A stretch of 64,000 nucleotides of DNA from Arenibacter certesii DSM 19833. Its GTDB lineage: Bacteria > Bacteroidota > Bacteroidia > Flavobacteriales > Flavobacteriaceae. The stretch covers positions 124,001 to 188,000 of the forward strand of contig NZ_AUCB01000006.1 of the NCBI RefSeq assembly GCF_000429545.1. Reading direction: 5' to 3'. Positions 16,250-24,229 of this stretch are shown here, one piece after another. Numbering within the stretch: the first letter of the stretch is position 1; each line of letters begins with the position of its first letter. Made by a program: the position numbers and the translations under genes. Under the pieces are notes generated by a model, which was not told where the DNA came from, did not search any database, and saw only the letters and a list, made by a program, of their open reading frames with translations.

Positions 16250-16525
16250 CTACCTCCTTCTGTTTTTTAATAGTTGCTGGTTAAACTGGTGTTCCAAGGT
16301 TTCATCTGAAACATCGGGTTCCCCCAATAGCCAATTATCTATGGTATCCTTATCAAAGAATTTCTGACGGATATGAGGATTGTTTCCCATAGGGATAAGC
16401 TTTAGTTGGGTAAGCTTGTAAATTTTGCTCTTGGACAGGCCTGTATATAACACCAGGTCTTCCACGTTCATTGTTTTCTTGTTGTGGGTAAGTAGCCCCT
16501 TAATATCAGTTAAGAGGTCTACCAT
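16250..16525 (-). CDS. Helix-turn-helix (excisionase-type) DNA-binding protein
   Basis: This small protein of 91 residues carries a MerR/excisionase-like HTH: MNVEDLVLYTGLSKSKIY (18-35) is the helix-turn-helix, and MGNNPHIRQKFFDKDTIDNWL follows as the wing. Proteins of this kind regulate excision or replication genes in integrative elements. It is the first gene of the minus-strand run HTH-helicase-primase and the one nearest to tRNA-Asn. It could be the iteron-binding initiator or an excisionase; sequence alone does not decide. Confidence 0.7.
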   Translation of the reverse strand: MVDLLTDIKGLLTHNKKTMNVEDLVLYTGLSKSKIYKLTQLKLIPMGNNPHIRQKFFDKDTIDNWLLGEPDVSDETLEHQFNQQLLKNRRR

Positions 16526-16894
16526 TTTCTCGTGCTATTCCATAATAGTAGTTTTTAGGTTTTATTCAATTTATAGAAGGAAACTACCCAAAAAGGAATA
16601 CGTACGAACTTTAACTAATAAAATCAGCAATCTTTGAAGAATCCATAACGATTAACGAAAACTGGTTAGAATAATGTAACACGCAAGAATCCCATGACAC
16701 AACTTATGGAACTATTTGATAGAAGAATGGGGTAGAAATTAACTTATATAACCGGAATTCTAAATTAGAAAGTAATTTTATAGAGAACAGGGAAGTACAA
16801 AAAAAAGAGAGTGCAAAAAAAATGTTTGACCTATGTTTGACCTAGGTCAAATAAAAAAGGCTCCGCATTTCTGCGAAGCCTTTGTTTATAGTAG
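16526..16894. other. Element-to-tRNA junction with a 16-base palindrome
   Basis: This gap has no gene. It holds a perfect palindrome TTTGACCTAGGTCAAA (16836-16851), preceded by a partial direct copy TTTGACCTA (16825-16833). The tRNA terminator hairpin follows directly. The position, between a replication module and a tRNA gene, suits an attachment or regulator-binding site. No second copy of the tRNA 3' end was found by eye. Confidence 0.4.
16856..16883 (-). terminator. Terminator of tRNA-Asn
   Basis: On the minus strand, AAAGGCTTCGCA, a GAAA loop and TGCGGAGCCTTT form a stable hairpin followed by a run of T. It lies 12 bases downstream of the tRNA gene. Confidence 0.8.
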
Positions 16895-16968
16895 CTCCCC
16901 CTCTTGGGCTCGAACCAAGGACCCTCTGATTAACAGTCAGATGCTCTAACCAACTGAGCTAAGGAGGA
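16895..16968 (-). tRNA. tRNA-Asn (GTT)
   Basis: A 74-base cloverleaf on the minus strand. The acceptor arm TCCTCCT pairs with AGGGGGA with discriminator G. The D-arm region is AGCTCAGTTGGTTAGAGC. The anticodon stem TCTGA/TCAGA carries loop CTGTTAA (anticodon GTT), and the T-arm contains GGTTCGAGCCC. No CCA is encoded. It has its own terminator. tRNA genes are common integration targets, and a replicon-like module lies immediately beyond its 3' end. Confidence 0.95.
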
Positions 16969-17072
16969 GTGTTATACTATTGCCTTAGCGGGTGCAAATA
17001 TAAATGATTTTTCAAATACGCCAAACAAAAAATGATTGTTTTACACATTTTTTTAAAAAAAATTTTATCCGC

Positions 17073-18389
17073 CTAGATAAACTTCTTTATGATATTCCAA
17101 ATATCGTTACCGAACACCAACAACATTAGCCCCATAAGTAGTACAAAACCAATTATTTGACCCGTCTCCAACACTTTTTCGCTAGGCTTTCTTCCCGAAA
17201 TCATCTCATAAAGCAAAAACATTACGTGACCACCATCCAAAGCCGGAATCGGTAAAATATTTAAAAATGCCAACCATACGGAGAACATCGCCATAAAACT
17301 CCAAAAGAAAGTCCAATCCCAAACTGTAGGCATCATATCCACAATTCCGATAGGCCCCTTAACTTGCTTGTAAGCTCCTGTTTTGGTATTAAAAATTACT
17401 TTAAACTGTCTAATCTGATCTGTAAGCACCTGTATTGTTCTTGTATAGCCCGCAGGGATAGCCTCTAGGAAACTATACTCATCAGTAACACTAAGATCTG
17501 TAACGTCCAGTAAAATTCCGATAACCCCTTCCTGTGGAACTACAAGATCCAAATGCTCGGTTCTCCCATCCCTTAAAACAGTAATGTCTAACTTTTCACT
17601 AACAGAAGAACCAATCTTCGTTCTAAACTCGTCCCAAAATTTGGTCTCCTCTCCGTTTACGCCTACAATCTCATCCCCTGGTAACAGACCTGCATCCTCA
17701 GCAACTGAATTAGGTTGCACCTTACTAATGATGGCCTTAGATCTGTAGTCTATAAAATTCATGCCTTGGGTAGCAAAAAGTGTTTCCTTACCCTCATCGG
17801 ATAAGGGTACGGTAATTTCCTCTCCATCACGCCTAACAGTTACTTCATCCCCAAGGATAAGATCTAATCGAGCCTCATTAAATTTTTTGGTTTGCTTATC
17901 ATCAACGCGTAGAATTTGATCTCCGGTTCTCAACCCCAATTGCTCACCAATGGAATCAACCACAATACCGTACTTCAAATTATCAGAAGGAATATAGCTA
18001 TCTCCGTTGTTAAATAACAACATGGTATAAATTATCCAAGCCAGCAGGAAGTTAACAATCACCCCGCCCGTCATTATTATCAATCGCTGCCATGCCGGCT
18101 TGCTCCTAAACTCCCACGGTTGTGGTTCTTGTTTCAATTGCTCGGTGTCCATGCTTTCATCTATCATTCCGGCAATCTTTACATAACCGCCCAAGGGCAA
18201 CCACCCTATTCCATATTCGGTATCGCCTATTTTTTTCTTGAACAATGAAAATTTTACGTCAAAAAACAAGTAGAATTTTTCTACTTTGGTCTTAAAATAT
18301 TTGGCCGGTAAAAAGTGACCCAGTTCGTGAAGTATCACCAGAATAGAGATGATTAGTAAAAACTGTATTATTTGAATTGCTGTTGCCAT
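17073..18389 (-). CDS. rseP: Site-2 zinc metalloprotease RseP
   Basis: This 438-residue intramembrane protease cleaves anti-sigma factors or signal-peptide remnants within the inner membrane. The zinc motif HELGH is at residues 21-25 in the first helix, and the third zinc ligand motif NILPIPALDGGH is near residue 375. Two PDZ-like segments lie between (about 130-200 and 205-290; for example VQPNSVAEDAGLLPGDEIVG). There are four membrane segments. A TACTTTTG element (minus strand, 18425-18418) fits a Bacteroidota -7 box about 30 bases upstream of the start. It appears to be monocistronic. Confidence 0.93.
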   Translation of the reverse strand: MATAIQIIQFLLIISILVILHELGHFLPAKYFKTKVEKFYLFFDVKFSLFKKKIGDTEYGIGWLPLGGYVKIAGMIDESMDTEQLKQEPQPWEFRSKPAWQRLIIMTGGVIVNFLLAWIIYTMLLFNNGDSYIPSDNLKYGIVVDSIGEQLGLRTGDQILRVDDKQTKKFNEARLDLILGDEVTVRRDGEEITVPLSDEGKETLFATQGMNFIDYRSKAIISKVQPNSVAEDAGLLPGDEIVGVNGEETKFWDEFRTKIGSSVSEKLDITVLRDGRTEHLDLVVPQEGVIGILLDVTDLSVTDEYSFLEAIPAGYTRTIQVLTDQIRQFKVIFNTKTGAYKQVKGPIGIVDMMPTVWDWTFFWSFMAMFSVWLAFLNILPIPALDGGHVMFLLYEMISGRKPSEKVLETGQIIGFVLLMGLMLLVFGNDIWNIIKKFI

Positions 18390-18509
18390 TAACTAAGGTT
18401 TAATCTTTAAAAACGAACAAAAGTACATTTTTAACAGTTCTTAAAAAAAGAAACTATAGTTGACCAATCTGTTTTAAGAAACATTTGGCACGAAACCGCT
18501 GTGAAAGCC

Positions 18510-18540
18510 TTGAAAAATAGACTTAACTAAAGTACCTTTG
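18510..18540 (+). promoter_or_regulatory. Bacteroidota-type promoter for the SCO gene
   Basis: TTG (18510-18512), a 20-base spacer and TACCTTTG (18533-18540) fit the TTG/TAnnTTTG consensus of the Bacteroidota primary sigma factor. The start codon lies 10 bases beyond, so the leader would be very short. Confidence 0.6.
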
Positions 18541-18550
18541 GCAAAAAAAG

Positions 18551-19231
18551 ATGCGCGAATTTTTTAGTAAGCTAAAATATGTTGGCATTGCCCTTTTTAT
18601 AGTTTCCTCCATAATTATCTACCTGTTTATGGATGCGGTAAAGCCAAAAAAACTACTTCCCGTTTATCAGCCTTCTATGGTGAATTTTGAGTTAGTGGAC
18701 AGTACCATGCAGCATATAAAAAAATATCACACCATAGCCGATTTTGCCCTCACCAACCAAAACGGTGAGTTAATAACCCAACAAGATTATGAGGACAAAA
18801 TTTATATAGCCGATTTTTTCTTTACCACCTGCCCTACTATATGTCCAATTATGACCAAGAATATGGCGGATATACAAAGTAAGATTAAGGATGACGATGA
18901 CGTTATGCTACTTTCACATTCGGTTACCCCAGACATCGATTCCGTTCCCCAGCTAAAAAAATATGCAGAAGAACAAGGGGTCTTAGATCATAAGTGGAAC
19001 TTGGTTACCGGCGATAAAAAACAAATCTACGAGCTTGCTAGAAGATCTTATTTGGCGGTAAAAACCGATGGAGACGGGGGACCTTTTGATATGATCCATA
19101 CGGAAAACTTCATTTTAGTAGATAAGTCCAAGCGGATTAGAGGATTTTATGATGGCACTAACTCCGAGGAAATGGAAGAATTAATGAGCGATCTGGAAAT
19201 TCTAAAAGCTAGCTATGCCGAAGAAGAATAA
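18551..19231 (+). CDS. SCO1/SenC/PrrC-family protein
   Basis: This 226-residue membrane-anchored thioredoxin-fold protein is implicated in copper delivery to cytochrome c oxidase or in thiol redox. An N-terminal helix (10-28) anchors it. FFFTTCPTICPIM (89-101) gives the C-x3-C pair (C94, C98), and the conserved histidine lies in DMIHTENFILVD (about 186). All three copper ligands of the family are therefore present. It is preceded by a clear promoter and has no evident operon partner. Confidence 0.9.
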   Translation: MREFFSKLKYVGIALFIVSSIIIYLFMDAVKPKKLLPVYQPSMVNFELVDSTMQHIKKYHTIADFALTNQNGELITQQDYEDKIYIADFFFTTCPTICPIMTKNMADIQSKIKDDDDVMLLSHSVTPDIDSVPQLKKYAEEQGVLDHKWNLVTGDKKQIYELARRSYLAVKTDGDGGPFDMIHTENFILVDKSKRIRGFYDGTNSEEMEELMSDLEILKASYAEEE

Positions 19232-19392
19232 AGTCGATTATTAGATAATTTTCAACTTCCTATTCCCAGTTTCATCCGCTACACCCACACAGCCGTAAAC
19301 ACTATTGCAGTAGTTAAAGGAAGTAAAAAAACAAAACGCCAACACTATGCGTATTTGTTTGCAGACCTACTCTATTTTTAATTTTTTTACCC

Positions 19393-19400
19393 TACTTTTG
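19393..19400 (+). promoter_or_regulatory. Putative -7 element of the feo operon
   Basis: TACTTTTG at 19393-19400 matches TAnnTTTG, 29 bases before the feoA start. I see no well-spaced TTG upstream, so it is a weak call. Confidence 0.35.
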
Positions 19401-19429
19401 TGCTTACTTAAATTCAATCTAAATAAGAA

Positions 19430-19672
19430 TTGACTACCACAGTAGCACAATTAAAGCGCGGGCAAAAGGGGATCATCAAAGAATTTGCTGATGGAATTCT
19501 CCCTGTGAAACTAATGGAAATGGGATGCTTGCCAGGCAATGAGATAGAGCTAGTACAGGTAGCCCCTTTAAAAGACCCCATCTATATTAATTGTAACGGC
19601 ACGCATATCGCCATAAGACGTTCCGTCGCAAGTTTAATAGAATTAGAAATTATTGAAGACTCTCCCATATGA
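19430..19672 (+). CDS. feoA: Ferrous iron transport protein A
   Basis: This 80-residue SH3-like protein binds and modulates FeoB. The pattern AQLKRGQKGIIKEF, KLMEMGCLPGNEIELV and IAIRRSVASLIEL is the usual FeoA layout. The chosen start is a TTG (19430-19432), because no ATG or GTG lies in frame nearby and the length then fits the family. Its stop overlaps the feoB start by 4 bases (ATGA), which indicates translational coupling. Confidence 0.9.
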   Translation: MTTTVAQLKRGQKGIIKEFADGILPVKLMEMGCLPGNEIELVQVAPLKDPIYINCNGTHIAIRRSVASLIELEIIEDSPI

Positions 19673-21906
19673 GCAAACAGATAAAGGTAGCCCTAATAGG
19701 CAACCCCAATACTGGTAAAACCTCTGTTTTTAATCAACTTACAGGACTAAAACAAAAGGTAGGGAACTATCCTGGTATCACCGTAGAAAAAAAAGAGGGT
19801 ATCTGTAAACTCCCTAGGGGTGTAAAAGCACATATTTTAGATCTCCCAGGAACCTATAGCCTTAATACCACTTCCTTAGATGAAAGTGTGGTGGTAGAGC
19901 TGTTACTAAATAAAAATGATAAGGATTTTCCCGATGTTGCTGTAGTTATTAGTGATGTAGAGAATTTGAAACGGAATTTACTCCTGTTTACTCAAATCAA
20001 GGATCTAAAAATTCCCGCAATTCTGGTGATTAATATGGCCGATAGAATGGTCAGAAAAGGTATATCCCTGGATATCGACTTATTAGAGGAAAAATTAAAC
20101 ACCAAAATAGCTTTAGTAAGCACCAGAAAAGGCACCGGCATAGATAAGGTGAAGGAATTAATAGCAGATTATAAAAATCTCTCTGTTGAACCAAACATTG
20201 ACACTACTGTTATTGCTCCAGAATATTTTGATAAGCTGAAGAGCACTTTCCCAAATGAAGATCTTTATAAATTATGGTTAGTAATCACGCAGGATGTCAA
20301 CTTTATGCCCATAGAGAAAAATCCGATTACTATTCCCGCTTCTTTTAAAACTAAATCTAAACCGGAACTAAAACGCTTACAGCAAAAGGAAACTATACTA
20401 AGGTACCAGTTTATAAATGGCATCTTAAAGCAGGCGTATAAAGTAGACGTAAATGCCGCTAAGGGATTGCGGGCAACTCTAGATAAAATACTTACTCACA
20501 AGGTATTTGGGTACTTGATATTTTTCGTCATCCTTCTTACCATTTTTCAAGCTATCTATGATTGGAGCAGCTATCCAATGGATTTTATAGATGCGCTTTT
20601 TGCCTCGGGAAGCGAATGGGTAAAAAACACCCTCCCCCCGGGTGTATTTACGGATCTAATTGCTGAGGGTATACTAGCAGGTATTGGTGGCGTAGTTATT
20701 TTTATACCTCAGATCGCCTTTTTATTTCTCTTTATCTCTTTATTGGAGGAGTCGGGCTATATGAGCCGAGTCGTATTTTTAATGGACCGATTAATGCGTC
20801 CCTTTGGTCTTAGTGGTAAAAGTGTAGTACCGCTAATTTCTGGTACTGCCTGTGCTATTCCTGCCATTATGGCTACTAGAACCATTGAAAATTGGAAGGA
20901 ACGATTAATCACCATTTTAGTTACTCCTTTCACCACCTGTTCTGCACGATTACCGGTATACTTGATTATTATTGCCTTGGTAATCCCAGATGGTAGGTTC
21001 TTAGGCCTCAGCTATCAGGCGCTTACCCTTATGCTGCTTTATTTAATTGGCTTTGGCGCCGCTATTTTTTCGGCCATGATTTTAAATAAGATCATGAAAA
21101 TTAAGACCAAGACATTCTTTGTAATGGAGATGCCAAACTATAAGCTTCCCCTTCTTAAAAACGTAGTTTACACGGTCTTAGAAAAAACAAAAAGCTTTGT
21201 AATAGGTGCAGGTAAAATTATTCTTGCCATTTCCATTATCCTCTGGTTTCTAGGGTCTAATGGGTATTCTGATGATTTCTACAATGCCGAGACCATTGTA
21301 AAACAAAAAATTGAGAAGGAAGGGTTTACAGACTTTAATGTGGAATCTATGAAGAGTAGCCTAAACTCTTATAAAGAATCCCTACACGACAGTCTTGCTA
21401 GGAACGGTGCTATTTTGGATAAACAAGCCATAACCGATTCACTACAGGTCAAAGAAATACTATTACGCCAAAAAGCGGAGAACCAGGAAATAGCCAGTTA
21501 CAAACTGGAAAACTCATATATGGGTATTGCTGGGAAAGCAATTGCTCCCATTGTACATCCGTTGGGTTACGACTGGAAAATTGGTATAGCCGTACTAACC
21601 TCCTTTGCGGCACGTGAGGTATTTGTGGGCACGTTAGCCACCATTTATAGCGTGGGAAGTGATGAGGAGGATACCATTAAAAATAGGATGGCTGCAGAAA
21701 TAGATCCCGTCACTAAAAAGCCCCTATTTAATTTGGCATCCGGAATTTCACTATTATTATTTTACGCTTTTGCCATGCAGTGCATGAGTACCTTAGCTAT
21801 TGTAAAAAGGGAGACCAACACTTGGAAATGGCCCGCTGCACAATTGGTGTTTATGAGCCTTTTTGCTTATATTGTAGCATTGATCGCTTATCAAACATTA
21901 AAATAA
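19669..21906 (+). CDS. feoB: Ferrous iron transporter FeoB
   Basis: This 745-residue inner-membrane Fe(II) transporter has an N-terminal G domain: G1 GNPNTGKTS (10-18), G3 DLPGTYSL, G4 VINMADRM. After a linker, the membrane domain starts near residue 280 and has the two Gate motifs (SGTACAIPAIMATR; FTTCSARLPVYLI). The C-terminal part contains a soluble loop (about 540-620) and ends with AFAMQCMSTLAIVKRE. It is coupled to feoA and followed about 140 bases later by a small Cys-rich protein gene. Confidence 0.96.
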   Translation: MSKQIKVALIGNPNTGKTSVFNQLTGLKQKVGNYPGITVEKKEGICKLPRGVKAHILDLPGTYSLNTTSLDESVVVELLLNKNDKDFPDVAVVISDVENLKRNLLLFTQIKDLKIPAILVINMADRMVRKGISLDIDLLEEKLNTKIALVSTRKGTGIDKVKELIADYKNLSVEPNIDTTVIAPEYFDKLKSTFPNEDLYKLWLVITQDVNFMPIEKNPITIPASFKTKSKPELKRLQQKETILRYQFINGILKQAYKVDVNAAKGLRATLDKILTHKVFGYLIFFVILLTIFQAIYDWSSYPMDFIDALFASGSEWVKNTLPPGVFTDLIAEGILAGIGGVVIFIPQIAFLFLFISLLEESGYMSRVVFLMDRLMRPFGLSGKSVVPLISGTACAIPAIMATRTIENWKERLITILVTPFTTCSARLPVYLIIIALVIPDGRFLGLSYQALTLMLLYLIGFGAAIFSAMILNKIMKIKTKTFFVMEMPNYKLPLLKNVVYTVLEKTKSFVIGAGKIILAISIILWFLGSNGYSDDFYNAETIVKQKIEKEGFTDFNVESMKSSLNSYKESLHDSLARNGAILDKQAITDSLQVKEILLRQKAENQEIASYKLENSYMGIAGKAIAPIVHPLGYDWKIGIAVLTSFAAREVFVGTLATIYSVGSDEEDTIKNRMAAEIDPVTKKPLFNLASGISLLLFYAFAMQCMSTLAIVKRETNTWKWPAAQLVFMSLFAYIVALIAYQTLK

Positions 21907-22048
21907 AAAGCTCAGTTTCGACACGAAAATGGTATCGTTTTTGATAAAGTAGTAGCAAAGAGGTAGATTTAAAAAGAACTAGTAGCATTGATGTTTAGGC
22001 GTTAGAAAATCACACTTATGGCATTCATCAAAATTTAAACTAATTACA

Positions 22049-22198
22049 ATGAGTATTCTTCAAGACATATTGGTCTACATCACAGTTGCCATAGCGGTAG
22101 GCTATCTCGTTAAAAAATTTCTTTTGCCCAGATCCTTATTTGCAGGGAAGAAAGGCAATTCCAAAGGTTGTGGAAATGGAGATTGTGGTTGTCATTAG
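22049..22198 (+). CDS. FeoB-associated Cys-rich membrane protein
   Basis: This 49-residue protein starts MSILQDILVYITVAIAVGYL, one membrane helix. A basic linker follows (KKFLLPR), then a C-terminal GCGNGDCGCH with four cysteine/histidine metal-ligand candidates. Small proteins of this form are found next to feoB in many Bacteroidota. Its role may be in FeoB assembly or iron handling. The position after feoAB on the same strand supports the call. Confidence 0.75.
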   Translation: MSILQDILVYITVAIAVGYLVKKFLLPRSLFAGKKGNSKGCGNGDCGCH

Positions 22199-22473
22199 CT
22201 GCCTTTTTTTAAATTTCTGAATCTATTTTCTACCTATTTCACGCTTATATGCAGCTTCACTCGTTAGTACACTTACCATTTCCAGAGCAACTATTACCTC
22301 ATAAATTTCCAAAGCGTTAAAAGCGTTACTTACACCATGATACCTTTCCCAAACAATTTAATGCAATACACATCAATCTGTTAAATAAAGAATAATACCC
22401 TCTTACTATTTACCAAAAGCCACTTGAAGTACGTTTTCTTCTTCGTTAATTCGTTTTAATTTAATCAGCCAAT

Positions 22474-23997
22474 ATGCGAAGTATCCCTACCCGCTTTTAT
22501 GTTTTTCTATTTATTATAAGCTGTAGTCAAATATATTCACAAACCGTTAGCTCCATAATAAAGGATGCCGAAACACAACAACCAATTCCCTATGCCACAG
22601 TTCAATTATCAAATAAAAAAGGGGTAATTACCAATGAAGAAGGTAGATTCACACTTCAATTAGACCAGCAATTTAAAGAAGCGGACTCGCTTTTTATTTC
22701 CTGTATGGGTTATGTAGGATTAGGAAAACCCCTAAATCAGTTTACCGAAAATGTTATCTTATTAACCCCGAAGACCATTGAACTAAATCCGGTAATCGTT
22801 AGCAATAAGCAATTCACCGCGGAAGAACTTATAGAGGCCGTAAAAAATAATCTAGATAAAAACTACAGTCAAAATATCACTAAAAAGCGCCTATTCTTTA
22901 GAGAATCCTATCATCAGCATCTTTCTAAAACCGATTATACCTTTAAAGAATCTACTATAGAAGCTTTAAATGAAAGGTTTCTAGACAGTGTATTGCATAC
23001 CATTCCCAAAGAAACCAGTCATTACACCGAAGTGTTGGGCGATTTTTACGGCGATTACAATAAGGATAATCAAAAGCTGACCCTTATAAAAGCATCTGAG
23101 CTTTATGATAAGCAGAACGAATTAGACCTTACCGCACTCGAAGAAAAGTTCAACGATATTCTAAAGAAAAACATTAAACCCGATTCCTATTTTAAGATTA
23201 AATCCGGATTGTTCGGCACCAAAATGGATGCCGATGAAATACTGGCTTCAGCAGCCGACTCAACAGATGTAGATGCACTAAAAAAAGAGATGGAAGCCAA
23301 GCAAAAGCGCGAAGAGAATAGAAAGAAGTATTTTGCCTCCCACAAAAAAAGAGCATTAGGGAATATTATGGGAAAGTTATTTTTTCTAGAAGATTCTAAT
23401 CTCAACTTTATCAACAAAAACAGACGCTATAAATATAATATTGTGGATTTCACTTATATGGGAGATCAGCCAGTTTATTTGGTCGACTTTGAACCTAAAC
23501 GATCAGAGGATTATAAAGGACGACTCTACATCAATGCAGATGACTTTGCCATAGTTCGGGTTAATTATAGTAATGTAAAATCACTGAAAACCTTTAAGCT
23601 TTTAGGGGTTTCCATGGACCAATTCTTGGCACAAGGAACCATGTTATTTGCCAAAGGAATGAATAATCAATATAAACTTCAATATTTAGAAGAAGAGTTG
23701 GGCACAAAAGTAAGAATTAAACGGCCTCTGAAAATAATTGAACTGAACAAACACGTTAAGGGAAGAAACAAACAGAATGAACTTTCCTTAAAAATTGACA
23801 TGGCCACTATGGGGACTAGCAAACATCAAATAATAATTTTCGACACGGAATCCATCAGCAGCGCACAGTTAGAAGCCGTAACAGAAAACAACGATCTTCT
23901 GCCCACCTATATGCCTGATTTCGATCCAGAATTTTGGAAAGGCCATACTATCATAGAACCTAATAAGGCGATTAGGGAATTTACTTCTGCTGAATAA
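22474..23997 (+). CDS. Carboxypeptidase-like regulatory domain protein, envelope
   Basis: This 507-residue exported protein has a signal peptide at residues 1-22 (YVFLFIISCSQIYSQ). A CarboxypepD_reg-like beta-sandwich (about 25-100) opens IIKDAETQQPIPYATVQL, with NEEGRFTLQ. The remaining 400 residues contain a lysine/glutamate-rich helical part (about 225-300) and a strand-rich part with PVYLVDFEPKRSEDYKGRLY and DDFAIVRVNY. This resembles the envelope proteins of this class in flavobacteria, whose function is unknown. It lies alone between feo and the DUF5916 gene. Confidence 0.7.
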   Translation: MRSIPTRFYVFLFIISCSQIYSQTVSSIIKDAETQQPIPYATVQLSNKKGVITNEEGRFTLQLDQQFKEADSLFISCMGYVGLGKPLNQFTENVILLTPKTIELNPVIVSNKQFTAEELIEAVKNNLDKNYSQNITKKRLFFRESYHQHLSKTDYTFKESTIEALNERFLDSVLHTIPKETSHYTEVLGDFYGDYNKDNQKLTLIKASELYDKQNELDLTALEEKFNDILKKNIKPDSYFKIKSGLFGTKMDADEILASAADSTDVDALKKEMEAKQKREENRKKYFASHKKRALGNIMGKLFFLEDSNLNFINKNRRYKYNIVDFTYMGDQPVYLVDFEPKRSEDYKGRLYINADDFAIVRVNYSNVKSLKTFKLLGVSMDQFLAQGTMLFAKGMNNQYKLQYLEEELGTKVRIKRPLKIIELNKHVKGRNKQNELSLKIDMATMGTSKHQIIIFDTESISSAQLEAVTENNDLLPTYMPDFDPEFWKGHTIIEPNKAIREFTSAE

Positions 23998-24229
23998 GCG
24001 CGTTACTGCACAAACAATGGATGTAGCATCTTAATAAGTATACCTACTGGTTCCAAGGTCATTTAAAAAATGAGACTATACTTAAATTGAACTAAACTAT
24101 TTGAAATCATGCAATCGCACTGACTAAAACCAGTTGATTGCATATGTTAAAGTTATATTAAAAATTTAATGTATTGTAACAACAGCCTCTTTCATACGTC
24201 TTTTTTATATTCACTAAGGAATAAATTTC

